From Eumeta japonica (Eukaryota > Arthropoda > Insecta > Lepidoptera > Psychidae): a stretch of 64,000 nt of DNA. Location: NCBI GenBank assembly GCA_005406025.1, contig BGZK01000010.1, positions 124,001-188,000 on the forward strand, written 5' to 3'. Below the pieces are notes generated by a model. The model saw nothing but the letters and a program-made list of their open reading frames with translations. It did no database searches and had not been told where the DNA came from. Position numbers and translations under genes: made by a program. Shown here one piece after another: positions 1 through 10,829 of this stretch (the stretch's first letter is position 1; every line of letters begins with the position of its first letter).

Positions 1-199
1 CCTGGCACCTCGTTGGCTGGGATTGGTTGAGCGGTTCGTGAGTTAGTGGTACATGGTACAGTGGTATGCTGAATGTACATTTGAAACATAAAAGTTGATT
101 TCGTGAAACATGTGAGTAAAACATTATACGCCTATGGATTCCATGTCAAATTAATCAACTAGATGACAGAAAACTTTACCGACAACTTTTAAATTATAA

Positions 200-735
200 T
201 GTAATATTCATAATGATAATGAAAGTAATAATGATAGCAATAGCGATAATGATAATGATAGTGATATTTATATCTAGTAAGAATAATAGTGGCAGTAGTA
301 GTGACAATGATAGTGATAATGATATTTATGGCAATAGTGATAGTAGTAGTAATAATGATAGTTATAGTGGTATTTATAGTAATAGTGATAGTGATAATGA
401 TAAGGATAAATATAACCATAACGAGAATTATAGTGGCAGTGGTAGCGACAGTGGTAGTTATAGTGATAGCGATAGTGAAAGTAGTAGTTGTAAAGATAGT
501 GATAGTTATAGTAATAGTGATTGATAGTAGTAGTGATAATGATAGTGATATTCATAGTAATGGTGATAGGAGTCGTGATAAAGATAGTGATAGTTATATT
601 TATAGTAATAGTGATAGTGATAATAATAACAATTAAGATAACCATAACGGGAATTATAATTACAATGGTAGCGATAATGGTAGTTATAGTGATAGTGATA
701 ATAGTAATGAGAGTGACAGTGATGACGCTGACGCG
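200..735. repeat. degenerate GATAGT/GATAAT tandem repeat
   Basis: More than 500 bases are built almost wholly from trinucleotide/hexanucleotide variants of GATAGT, GATAAT, AGTAGT and AATAGT, with many point changes, so it is an old, impure microsatellite. Every frame on both strands stays open for 75-125 codons here (Ser/Asp/Asn-rich on plus, Ile/Thr or Tyr/His-rich on minus) only because the repeat seldom makes stops. I do not regard any of these as genes. Confidence 0.9.
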
Positions 736-2685
736 TATATATGTGTGCGAATGCGTGTGTATTGACTAAAGTGAATACGTCATTAGCGCTTGACAATGTT
801 GCCACAATACGAGACAGTTAGCTCATTGCGTCGAGGTCAGCGACATAGAACCTGCAGTGTGAAATTATCAATATTAAAAATGCGATCATATGCGACGTGT
901 ATATGTACAAACTGTATATCACAAAAACAAAAAGCATTAAGTAAGAACAGAATTAGAATCAAAAGTGTGACAGGGATGGGAATCGAAAACGAGGCCGCGA
1001 TTGAGATTGACATAAATCGATACAAAAGATCAAGATTCATTCTGTGTTCGTGCTCGAGGAGCTGCGGTCATTAAGTACACGGACGAGCCACCGGCAAGAA
1101 AGTGCAGAACGACTTCTGCCGGGTCGGCTAGTTGCTAAATAAAACTAGCAAGTAATACGTTTGAAACGGCACAAGTCGAGATAATTATAACAAGGAACGC
1201 ACGTAAGAAGAACTGACACTTGCCCAGAATGTCGCTTGAAAAGAATGGCCCGAAAGGAAAGCAGATCTCTCCTCGAGCCGAGCTCTCGAACGACAAAGGA
1301 AAACTTCATAAACGTTGTGAAAAGTTAATTAACGATGAATACGTTTAGGGTTCCATTTAACCTTCATTAGATTTTCGTTTCTCTGAATGATAGAAATACA
1401 TGCATTTCAAGTTATCTCATCATCGCCTCCCATACAGTAAAGATTGATAAAATAGATGAAGTCTCAATTATAGTTGATTTTCAAGAACAATTAAGGAAGG
1501 CATCTGCAGTGGAATCTTTGAAAATGTTAATTTGAGAAGAAGTCAAGAAGGAGTACTGGAGGAAAAGTTTGGACAGCAAGACGACATGACGAAGGTTCCC
1601 CAGATCGGAACACTCGCCGCCGAAATTAGAGCCAGAGCTCAAATTCTGTCCTAAAGTGCTCAGCATGTTAATGAACAAAAATTATTCTACAAATCTTGAT
1701 TAGTAATGTGTCGTTAAAAGATATAAATTTGGTTTCAATGAGGTCTATATGATTTAGTAAAAATCCTAACATTAAATATATAAGTAAATTAAATAAAATA
1801 AAAATAAATTTGTATAATTAAACTGAAAGGTTGAATATCCAAAAATATGTAAAAGAATTTGTTTCTATCAATACTTCATTTCCGATTTCTGGATTATATT
1901 GCTTGAGTTGGTTACTTGGATATTAATAAAAGCTTGAACTTGAAGTAGTATCACCTGTGACATGGTCTCATTCACACTTTTGAAGCATGCAATAATTTTA
2001 GAGTAGAACTAGATGTCTAGTACATCTAGATCTTTTATTGATGGACAATCCTTCTCAAATGAATTACGATATTCAACTGTTAAGATCGTAAAACTAGTAC
2101 AAGATTGTCTATCAGTCCATCAGAGCTATTATGTGCATATTGAATCGGTCTAGCTCTTGCCTTAACGAATGCGTTAAAGTTTGGAAAATTAATTTTGTGC
2201 TTCTTAATTTTTAAATAACATAATATTAAAATTCCAGCCATATTAAAATATATCGAAAATTGTTATTATTTTAAATCAAAAATAGCGTATGACATACTAT
2301 TATCGTCGATGTAAACGGCTGGCAATTAAAAATTAATATTTCTAATAGTTCGTAAAAGGGAAAAAAATCTGCATTAATTGGTCAAAAAACTTAAATTTTT
2401 TACCTGTATAGGTTACAAGCACAGGTAAACGACAGCGACAGCCACAACGCCCAGCAAGCAGGCCGAGAGAGCGTGAGAGAAGACATATCAAACAACCGGC
2501 CCTCTAAAAATTCTCATTTTGCGACGTTGATGTCTCACGTACTACAAATACATATTCTAAATACTGAGTAACGCATACACATCATAGACTATAGATTTAA
2601 AAATAGCAAGTAGATTAACAAGTTATTTGAAATATGAATTATAATATTTTTGTATCAGTTTTTACACGTCCAACTAGTGAGGCAT
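736..2685. other. non-coding stretch, nothing identified
   Basis: AT-rich sequence with poly-A/T runs. Open frames at 790-1074 (+) and 1481-1678 (-) are short, low in coding character and have no recognisable motif. A partial inverted similarity links about 2040-2060 with 2100-2140 (both carry a 'gatggac/gtccatc' core), perhaps the remains of a small inverted-repeat element. Confidence 0.6.
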
Positions 2686-2689
2686 GTGC

Positions 2690-2935
2690 TTTTACAAACT
2701 CTTTGTTCCAGACTGAGGTGCTTGAAGGTGACGTCCTGCACGCCAGCCTAGTGCGAGTCGAGAGCTGCTAAAGAACGACGTCATCAGTGCGGTGATGACG
2801 TCCAGAACCAACGGCTTAACATACTGTCCTAGGCAAGGAGAGTATGGCATAGTTCTACGAACTTGAAACTCATCGGTCTTTTGTGCACGGTCAGAGTGCA
2901 ATCTGATACCTGGTACTTCGAAAGCAAAGCATTAT
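2690..2935 (-). other. GC-richer block open on minus strand; possible coding remnant
   Basis: A block of near 50% GC set in very AT-rich flanks. On the minus strand one frame is open for 69 codons (2901-2692). A second minus frame overlaps its 5' part and reads plausibly until a TAG. Two overlapping open frames with a shift between them could be a decayed exon or transposon ORF, or simply GC-rich non-coding DNA. I do not recognise either peptide. The block also contains the inverted repeat at 2777-2802. Confidence 0.25.
2777..2802. repeat. 10-bp perfect inverted repeat with GACGTC arms
   Basis: GACGTCATCA and its exact complement TGATGACGTC are separated by six bases (GTGCGG). Each arm carries a CRE-like ACGTCA core, so this could be a paired bZIP half-site arrangement or a chance hairpin. 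Confidence 0.6.
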
Positions 2936-3233
2936 TGACTATTGTATCACCACCGGTTGCCATATTTGTTTAAAAAAACACACTTGACGTCGTCAGCTCT
3001 CAACATACTGCCGTCATTACACAGATCAAAAAAATTGTAATTAGATTACGAAAAAGATACCCGAATTATTTACTAAAATTTATATCGGTGTAAAAATAAA
3101 AGTACCGACCAGCTGCGCGTGTTTTTGCTGTCGTTACGTTATTATGTGGAATAAAAAAAAAAACAGGCGAATTACATGAAATGAACCACTTGGACCGATG
3201 AGACGTCAATAGTTATGGCACGAGTTATGGCAT

Positions 3234-3285
3234 TATAAAAGTATAAAAGGTGTCCTAAGCGCGACATCACAGACACACAATTATG
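3234..3285 (+). promoter_or_regulatory. possible TATA/initiator core promoter
   Basis: Two overlapping TATA-like boxes occur at 3234-3240 and 3242-3250 (TATAAAAGG). About 27 bases downstream is an initiator-like ATCACAG (A at 3269), then an ATG at 3283 that opens a 16-codon frame beginning Met-Phe-Val-Leu-Leu-Leu before a stop. Spacing suits an insect TATA promoter, but no following exon was recognised, so function is inferred. Confidence 0.3.
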
Positions 3286-3650
3286 TTCGTGTTATTGTTG
3301 AAAATTGAGGCGGACGACGCTATATCAACATAACCTGTCCGATGTTTGCGCGAGTTGGTGAATATTCATTGGTGAGGCGGGTCGATGAGAAGCGTAACTC
3401 TGTGCGCGCTCTGCCTCGCCCGCGTATTCATCGCGAGACGGAAAATATGCGGGACTGTTATAATTATATTGTTGTTTTAATTTTGTTGATATGTTAAAAT
3501 TGCGTTGACAACTTTAAAAAGGACACCGATCTTCATCGGCCCAGTTTTAATATATTTTTTTTATATGTGCCCATTTTTTATAGGCTTATTTTGTATTTTC
3601 ATTAAAATGGGTTTAAACAACTTGTACAAAAAAATAATGCCTATTTATTA

Positions 3651-3683
3651 TATACCTACTATTACCACATAATAGTAGGTATA
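3651..3683. repeat. 14-bp perfect hairpin
   Basis: TATACCTACTATTA and TAATAGTAGGTATA are perfectly complementary around a five-base loop (CCACA). No associated element ends or target duplications are visible. Confidence 0.8.
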
Positions 3684-4014
3684 AAATTAAATGGAAATGG
3701 CAGTTTTTAAAGAAATCAATATCAATGTGATATAATGAGCAAACTATTGAACGGGTTTTGATGTAGCTTCTTACCGTATCGTTTAGGATCGGGATAAGGA
3801 GTGATATAAGTAATGAGACCTTTACTTACGGTCGTACTGACAGCCAATTAATTTTTAAATTCTATTTGTATCGAGTGGTGATTACAGCCTTTTAAGGCAC
3901 TCTTCAAATCGTCCGCATAGTTCTCCGACAAACAGAGTCCGGCCGACGTTTAAACAGCCTAACAATGTATATATTGTGGATGCGCAGGATTCAAGACTAT
4001 TAGGGCTGCGCGGT

Positions 4015-4262
4015 TAACCATTTAACAATACAAGACGGTGGGCGCGCGGCGCGCTCCCCCGTTTATTTTTCCTATTAGCCGGCGGCGGGGGGCTTTAAAA
4101 GGGCCGCGGTAGGACCTGCTAATTTAAGACCCGGTCCTTTGCAAACACAGTCGGGGAAAAATCAACACCGCGCCGCTTCCGCGCGCACGGGTCCGAGTCC
4201 CGTGCGGGCTGCGCGCGCGCCGCGTGCGTGGCGCGAGTGTGGCGCCCTAACTTGTGGATGGC
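4015..4262. promoter_or_regulatory. CpG/GC-rich island
   Basis: An abrupt island with runs such as GGGCGCGCGGCGCGC, GGCGGCGGGGGG and GCGCGCGCGCCGCG inside AT-rich DNA. It holds a TTTAAAA box (near 4092) but no matched initiator. There is no convincing open frame. A T-arm-like stem at about 4188-4208 lacks the rest of a tRNA. Best read as a candidate regulatory island or unmethylated CpG patch. Confidence 0.45.
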
Positions 4263-4269
4263 AATTTCG

Positions 4270-5660
4270 ACCTTAAGCGGTGCTCGATGCGTCCACGGAC
4301 GGTTTGTTCGGCCAATAAGGTTTAAAATTTTCGTTGCTTTTCAAAAATAAAGACGCCAATTGTGGTAGGATTTTGTTTAGAAAAAAATTAATACAACAAA
4401 ATACGATCTGGTAAATAATTTTTAAACTATAATATTCCAACGACGTAATGCGTCATCTAAAATGAATTGACGTTCAAGATAGTAAACTTTAAAACAATTT
4501 TTATTGCTTTTGATAAGAGCTTTTTTATTGCACCTTATTAACGCTAATTACGAATTAAATTAAGAAAATAAGGAATAGTTGGTATGGTATTTGGTATTAT
4601 AAGAAACACTTCGACCTGAATTTGTGCCTTTTCATGATTTCAAATGTTTGCTCCGATAGTTAACGCAATGTGTTAAGTTTATTTTTTACTTTTTCGAGTT
4701 TACTTATTATTTTTTTAATTGTTTTAATAGGTGAAAGTGGTCGAGAGTCAAATTTTGATTGATATTATAAAATTAAGTTAAAAAAAAAACATGTGGGTAA
4801 TTAAAATAAATAAAAAAAAACAATACTAAGTTACAGAAATGAATTAAAGAGTTTATCTAATATTCATTTTAATGCTCGAAGGTCACGTAGTGTTTGTCGG
4901 TTGCTAGACATTAGGTATTGCTGACGATAACTCGTCCGATTTGCTGGGCGTGGAGGATCATGAAAGTAAACAAAAACCATGGTGAAGAGTTAATGAAAAT
5001 AAAAATAAATAAAAAATGGCCCAAAACCAACAAAAAATAATTCCGCGTCGAATGGTCGAAGTTCTATACCGATACATTTAATTTTTAAATGATAGTGGAT
5101 AAAAGACAAATCGTTTTCATTATCTATATATATTGCAAGTATGGCAGGCACATGCATTTATCATTAAGGAAGAAAAATAGCAATGGAATTGCTTAAATGA
5201 ATGAATTATGTAAATCTTTAGATTGCTCTATATTTGCAAAAAGTGTATAACGCAATATTTATTTCATGTAGTCGTTTTACGTATAGCTGAATAATATGAT
5301 TGGAAATCAATAAAATAATATGACTGTCATTTATATCGATTACAAAATCGAAGATTTGTCAAAAATATTAATTTTCGTTGTGATCATAACGTAATCTAGA
5401 ATAAAGAATTAATTTCCTTTTATATATACTAAAATATCTTTCAATATGCCAAATCTGTAAAAATAAAAACATTTTTTTCTTCATATTTCTATACGAACTT
5501 GGAACTAATAAAGCAAATGTGGTTTAATATTCAAATATAATGGCATATCAAGGAAAACGAAAAATAAAAATTACGAGTTGGACTTGAGATTCGATGAACT
5601 CTATCATTTTAATTTTACATACATAAAAAAAATATTTAATGTCTAACTTCATTACCAACT
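4270..5660. other. AT-rich non-coding stretch
   Basis: Nothing beyond poly-A/T tracts and AT-rich unique sequence was identified. Confidence 0.6.
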
Positions 5661-5665
5661 TACGC

Positions 5666-5890
5666 TTATATCTCAGAAAGACCGGCGAAGATCACAGACC
5701 ACCACACACCACGATCCTTCCACAAGTCTATTGCTTTGCCGATATTGGCCAACTGTTCCATGCGAGCTCGTCGTAGCTTTTGGGTGTGCCACGTTTAGTC
5801 CATGCTGCCGTATGCCATCTGTCAGTATCAGACAGTCCATCAATTTGGTCTACATGAGGTTTTAGAGGATGACCCTTGCCGAGCCTTTCA
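5666..5890 (-). mobile_element. non-LTR retrotransposon 3' end, decayed (family A copy 1)
   Basis: On the minus strand 5773-5666 encodes RRARMEQLANIGKAIDLWKD followed by a tryptophan-rich tail and a TAA stop. Further upstream, in another frame, GKGHPLKPHVDQIDGL can be read up to about 5885. This order (GRxRKS..DQI.., RRARM..L, DLW/C.DR..W) is the C-terminal region of a LINE-type reverse-transcriptase ORF seen in four other places in the window. A deletion has fused a Lys-Ser to the Arg-Arg block and shifted the frame. It is truncated and non-functional. Confidence 0.7.
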
Positions 5891-6860
5891 TTACACACAC
5901 TAGCTTTTCATTTGTCTTAAGAAAAAAGACTGAACGTGTAACTAAGACCCGTGAGAATGGTGACTTTTCAAAATTTACCTATTAGACAGAGAAGGCACTA
6001 GTGCTCAGTGACGTCAATATTTACTAGCGCCGTATGCAATAACATTAAACTCCGTTTAGCAAAAAAGGGTGGCATAGAAAGATAACATGGTTCATGGCTA
6101 TTTTTAATCTTTTTTGGAGGTTACTCCTTGAGAATCGATTTTTCATATATAAGCCCGGGGTATGAAAAATCATGGGGAGTAAAATCAAACTTGGCGTTAC
6201 GTTACGTTCAGGGAGGCGATTCTCGAGCCATGAGAAAATTGTCACATGGGATAATTGTCGAACGTGGAATTTCCGTATACGAAATGATGTCAAATGTCAA
6301 ATTATGGTTAAAGTCTGTATTTTCACTCGTCTACGGAAATATTTAGCTCGCTTGTCAAATGCAGTGGTAAAAATATTAATCGGTCGTGTAAACACTTTAA
6401 GTACCTTTCGTTTTATCGTCTCAAAAACTGAATGGCTTGCCCGAATTCATTGTATAGTTAATATAAATAAATGTATCACGCATGCTTTAAGTAATATAAA
6501 AAAAATGCATTAATTTACCCTTACTCGCTAATCCATTTATTTCATAATCGTTCGTAAAGAGTAAACTCCAGTCGTGCGCTAGAGCTGACAAATACATGCT
6601 TTTAACATAGATTTATTATTGGTCGGTCGCCGCCGCGGACTATAACTTTTAATTTTGATCCCACTTGTAGTCATCAGGTGTAGTCAACTTATATAATTAA
6701 TCAACAAATTTAATATTCTAAATATCAGTAAAGTACCCTATTATAAATTTTAGTCGACTCGGTAAACTAGTCAGTGAAAAGTACGCCTTTTCAGAAGGTC
6801 GCTGTAGTGATGTCTCCGTCGATAAAAGCTCCGACATCGACAAACCTCAAAAAGATCGAT
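5891..6860. other. non-coding, with a chance-looking 113-codon frame
   Basis: A plus frame at 6172-6513 and overlapping frames at 6045-6346 are open, but they have no motif, poor context and AT-rich ends, so I do not call a gene. A perfect TGACGTCA octamer lies at 6009-6016. Confidence 0.5.
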
Positions 6861-6869
6861 TCACACAAA

Positions 6870-7025
6870 CACATGCACGACCATAATTCGAACACGCCAA
6901 ACTCGACGCCGAAAGCGCAAACAGCGCCTTAAAGGCCCGGCGCTGGCGCGGGCGGGCCGCCAAAGCGACCGCTTGTGTTTGCGCACCACCTTAAAGATGC
7001 CCACAAATAAGAGTTTGGGGCCGTT
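6870..7025. promoter_or_regulatory. GC-rich island
   Basis: Sharp GC-rich patch (GGCCCGGCGCTGGCGCGGGCGGGCCGCC near 6936-6962, including the GC-box-like GGGCGG). A minus frame at 7121-6861 is open across it and is Arg/Lys-rich, as expected from composition alone. A regulatory island is more likely than an exon. Confidence 0.4.
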
Positions 7026-7129
7026 TTTTGTGAGCGTTCGATTTTTTTTTAGTCGATAACCACTCTTACTATCTGTTTTCGTAAGGAGAGCCGTGCACTT
7101 CACTAGTTGTTTAGCTCGCATGAAACTGG

Positions 7130-8165
7130 GGTGCTTACGTACATTTTATTGTTCAAACAGCGCTTTGGAGACGGCCGTCCGAATGGTGCTGTCTTAATAA
7201 TTTAGTCGGTAGTGTATAGCGTTTAATGCATAGTATCGTGTGCATATCCATTGGTGTGTTTAGCTTGTGGTATGTATAAGTAACCCTCCACTAGCTCACC
7301 GCCCAGTATTTCCAAAAAGTACATAAACCATCACAGGAAAAAATCACACTGAAAATACATATTAATGCAAAATTTAATTAGAAAAAAAATTGTTTTATAT
7401 AATATTTTTAAGAATCCTTCGTAGTGACTGTTGTACCGCGAAGGAGTTCATTTTAAATAAATAAAGTACATTTTTTGTCAGGTTGCTGTTTATTAAAATT
7501 CTGTACTGAAAGCACAGCTAAAGAATTTAATCGAATTTGAGTCATATAGAAATACGGAAATAAGCGTTGTGGTATTGTGTTAATACTTTTAACGACTGAA
7601 CACAATTTTTCGGTCAATCGCTATTATATTTTAGATAATTACGATCATATAATATAAATTATAATAAGATAAATAAGAATTTCAGTTTTCAGGTACCGGT
7701 ATCATTCCGAATATATTATTTTTAAAATCGCTATCGAAGGTTTTAATAATTAAAAGATATAGGTTTCGAATTTTAACTACGACGGAGGTATGACGGTTTA
7801 TAATTTCAGTTAAGTTAAAAACTAATTGGCGATCGCATTGGTCAATTACTTTTTAACTTCCCATATTGTATTAATATAATATAATCGTCTTGCAAGTCTC
7901 ATCTCCCCAAAAATGACGATGTGCCTTCTTTTGTCGTCCACGTGTCTTCACAGCCACAAATTGAAGATTTTTTTCAAAGGTTTGCTTTATTTTAATAGCT
8001 ATCATAACCATTCCCCGCGTCCTAAACACAATTTAAAAGAGTTAAATTTTCACGTCAATCAATATCTGTACATTAAAGGGTTTTGTTAATCGCATCACAA
8101 TTATGAAGAAATTCTCTCTAAGCCTTCGATAAGGTGGCTGCGTTAAGAACTGCATACGCCGCAGA
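7130..8165. other. AT-rich non-coding stretch
   Basis: No feature identified. Confidence 0.6.
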
Positions 8166-8169
8166 CGAC

Positions 8170-8500
8170 TAGCTCACAGCTGGTAGACCGTTTTTCGGAT
8201 CGACTCCTGCTTATCGCTTCGAGAGCGTCTATCGCTTTCTTTCACAGTTTCTTTAAAGTTCAACAGACATGCATCTGCACGGCCGACCGTCGTGCTTCGG
8301 ACGGTTTTGACTGACACATCGGTAGGATTCCCCTTTAGTCTTTTTGATGTACGCCCCCGCGATGAGTGGATGCAGCAAAAAAACGCGTGTGAATTTCGTA
8401 GAAGGAAAAAATTCGCGGATTCATTGCGACCACAGAACTTTTGCAATGCGCACTTGCAGCAGTTTGCTGCGCATCTTTCAAGTAAATTAAAATAATACAC
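8170..8500. other. block open on both strands, no recognised product
   Basis: A minus frame (8500-8174, 108 codons, cysteine-containing) and a plus frame (8292-8495, 67 codons) overlap. Composition is closer to 45-50% GC than the flanks. Neither peptide resembles a family I know and splice context is absent. It may be a conserved non-coding element or an old exon. Confidence 0.2.
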
Positions 8501-8811
8501 TTACTGACATATCGGTAGCATTGTCGTATACCACAGATGTCATTTATAGTTTTAAACATCATTTTTTTTATTCTCTAAATATCCATCACTAGTTAAAATA
8601 AATCATCTTCTTTATGTTCAACGTTCTGTTTTTTTTTAATCTGTGACTTTCCTAGTTGATAAATTTGAATATTATGGCGAGCTCATTTACATGTTATATT
8701 TTAAGTAGAGTCGACAATGATAGAATCATATTTGGCAGATTTTGGAAGAAAATTCAGTAAAAAATAAATTTGCAATAAAAAAATTATAAATGAATAGTGG
8801 ACAGCGATGTA

Positions 8812-9052
8812 GACTGGGAAAATAAATGTATACAGAGAATACATGTGATGGCATATAGTTGGAAAGGAGTGGCGTGGAAAAATTTATCCAGACCGAATCG
8901 GTGGCACATCAAAGAAGCGCTAAATTTTAAGTAACCGAAACTGAGCAATTTGCATGGAACGATTGATGGATATAAATAGAGCAAGAGAGGCTTACAAATA
9001 TCGCAGCATGTGAGATTTGTGGTCACTGTCTACTCTTCTAAGGAAGAGGTGA
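8812..9052 (+). mobile_element. non-LTR retrotransposon 3' end, decayed (family A copy 2)
   Basis: In one frame, with stops, the plus strand reads ...ILSNRN*AICMERLMDINRAREAY... then YRSM*DLWSLS and a TGA at 9050-9052. The same blocks, in the same order, occur at 5.7, 10.1, 30.4 and 37.8 kb. The upstream part (KIYPDRIGG.SKK) matches the 'KSY.DQIG..KKG' block of the other copies. Internal stops and frameshifts show it is dead. It is 5' truncated, as LINE copies usually are. Confidence 0.72.
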
Positions 9053-9299
9053 TCTTATATTATAATTTAAAGGAAAAATATCCTTAAAACAACTATTTAA
9101 TAACAGTTGATCAAATCACTCCGAAACAGAAACGAAACCTATTTTTTTTATTTAATAACTGTATTAAATAATATTCACTATGGGACGATCAATTTACATA
9201 GCTTTGGAAATGATTGAAGAATTCCATTTAAAAATAATCATCATTACACCCGTGAGAAACAAATATATGGCGAGTCATTATGAAATTTTATCAAAATTA

Positions 9300-9545
9300 C
9301 GACAATAAGCCGATCTACGTGCAGTGGAGCGCTACCGCGGCCGACGGCGAGTGCGCCGGCGCGATACCATCGCGATCTCTCCGCTCGATCCCGACAAGTT
9401 TGACGTCTACATCACTAATACGCGGTCAGCGGCGCCATTGTAAAAAAAAATGGCGGCAGGTAAATGTCAAGCGATCGGAAATCTGTTGTCGATGGCGGCG
9501 CGTTTGGAATTGACTATGAAATGGCACGGCTTCGCCCTGGATCGA
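9300..9545. promoter_or_regulatory. GC-rich island with four GCCAT cores
   Basis: The island contains GCCAT/ATGGC at 9434-9438, 9450-9454, 9492-9496 and 9531-9535. GCCAT is the core bound by Pho/YY1 in insects, so the cluster is a possible Polycomb-type element. This is inference from short motifs only. The overlapping plus frame (9280-9513) is Arg/Ser-rich and unrecognised. Confidence 0.3.
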
Positions 9546-9663
9546 CTTTACTCTCATGTGACTGTCCACATTCCTTTCTTCTTTTTCCATTAATTTCTTC
9601 GCAATCGGTTATGCATTGTTTTAGTAAATAATTAATTAGTTTTAACTCGTTTAGCTTAAAATT

Positions 9664-9671
9664 TGACGTCA
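9664..9671. promoter_or_regulatory. perfect CRE octamer TGACGTCA
   Basis: Exact palindromic CRE/ATF site; one of five in the window (also 6009, 18120, 21794, 58013). Confidence 0.4.
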
Positions 9672-10029
9672 GCATATTTTTGATCGACACGCTTTAGGCT
9701 TACTAAATATAAGGGTTGATATTTTTCCTATGGATAAATTTAGAATAGGTACCACAGAATATCATAAAATTCATTGAACACCAGAAAAAAAAAGAAAAGT
9801 TAAATACGAATGTGATATAACTTTTGAAAGTAAAAAAGGCAAAATAAAAAGTTACTTTTTTCCCTTCCTTTCTCTCTTATTTACGAATGACATTATACAT
9901 GATAGAGATATTGTAAGGAGAGCAAATGCAGGTAAGGAATTAAATGGGACCTTGTTTACTATCTTAAATGCTGAAGTACCATATTACAAGCGCGTTTGAC
10001 TATTTATAATGGAACCCTAATCAGCGGTA

Positions 10030-10193
10030 CGTACGAAAATTGGATGTGGCCGAGAAAAATAATAGAAGGATGGGGTGTGCTTCAAAGATAGACACAAGAA
10101 TAGCGATGCCAGAAAACGGTGTGGTTTGAGAGAAGATGTAATGATTAGAGTTGACCTTTTGGTCTCTGCCCCTTGTCTGAGAGAGAGGCGTGA
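10030..10193 (+). mobile_element. non-LTR retrotransposon fragment with internal deletion (family A copy 3)
   Basis: About 10075-10152 reads SKDRHKNSDARKRCGLREDV in the plus direction, then the sequence jumps directly to the element's 3' terminus (VSA.. and GGCGTGA, TGA at 10191-10193). Comparison with the copy at 37.64-38.09 kb shows that some 250-300 bp between these blocks is missing. The block before it (10037-10075) preserves the 'KI..VE...LR.MCG' part with shifts. It is 5' truncated and inactive. Confidence 0.7.
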
Positions 10194-10519
10194 CTTTATC
10201 ATCTAGCTCGGTAAAAGGAAATTCGTTTTTACAAGAAAATCATTATCCTTAATCCTGGCATTATTAAAAACTACTGCAAGTATCGGTATGAGGAATTCTT
10301 CTGTATATGCGGCATCGTTTGCTAGTTTTAGGCTATTTCTTGAATTCCATACACATTTGACAATTTTTTTTTCTTGTTAATTTCTAACCAATGACGCCCT
10401 GCAAATCTATATATGGCTAAAAAAATGTATATATAATACATGCCTAACAAACGAAAATATAAAATATGGCCATCGGCAATTATGAAATAAAAATTATTGT
10501 CATCTTTTACGGTCAGGAT

Positions 10520-10563
10520 TTCAATTTGACTATAACATCTATAGATGTTATAGTCAAATTGAA
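10520..10563. repeat. 44-bp perfect palindrome
   Basis: Arms of 22 bp, centred at 10541/10542 with no loop, are exactly complementary (core AACATCTATAGATGTT). Exactness implies recent formation or conversion. It lies just left of a second palindrome and a foldback MITE. Confidence 0.9.
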
Positions 10564-10587
10564 TTGAATTGAATATAGTCAAACTGG

Positions 10588-10615
10588 CTATAGACAGCCT
10601 ATAGGCTGTCTATAG
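10588..10615. repeat. 28-bp perfect palindrome
   Basis: Exact 14-bp arms around the core AGCCTATAGGCT. The flank shares TATAGTCAA with the neighbouring palindrome, suggesting a shared origin by template switching. Confidence 0.9.
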
Positions 10616-10646
10616 TCAATTAAAACAGCCTTGATGTTTTAAGTTT

Positions 10647-10819
10647 ATGCAGTACAACGCACGAAACTCTGCCGCTCTGAAGTTAGTCACAAAAGCGTCG
10701 CAATGGTGTAAAATAGGAACGCGGGGAAGAAGAATGAAAGTTTGTGGAGCGTTGAACCTGCGCATTACATCATTCGCGGGCAATTCAGAGGGGGCAGAGT
10801 TTCATGCGTTGCACTGTAT
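10647..10819. mobile_element. foldback MITE, about 173 bp
   Basis: Terminal inverted repeats of about 35 bp (left 10647-10681, right 10784-10819; both carry ACTCTGCC and CTCTGAA) differ by only a few changes and one gap. The inner halves also pair imperfectly, so nearly the whole element folds back. It is non-coding. I could not identify a clear target-site duplication, so the superfamily is open. Confidence 0.75.
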
Positions 10820-10829
10820 TGGTTGAGCC

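Noticed and set aside
189..805. Several 75-123 codon frames on both strands
   Set aside because: All lie in the GATAGT/GATAAT repeat; peptides are low-complexity artefacts.
4186..4212. tRNA T-arm-like stem-loop (ACGGG-TCCGAGT-CCCGT)
   Set aside because: Second loop base is C, not T, and no acceptor, D or anticodon stems fit upstream; probably a GC-rich hairpin.
6172..6513. 113-codon plus frame
   Set aside because: No motif, overlapping frames also open, AT-rich end, no splice or start context.
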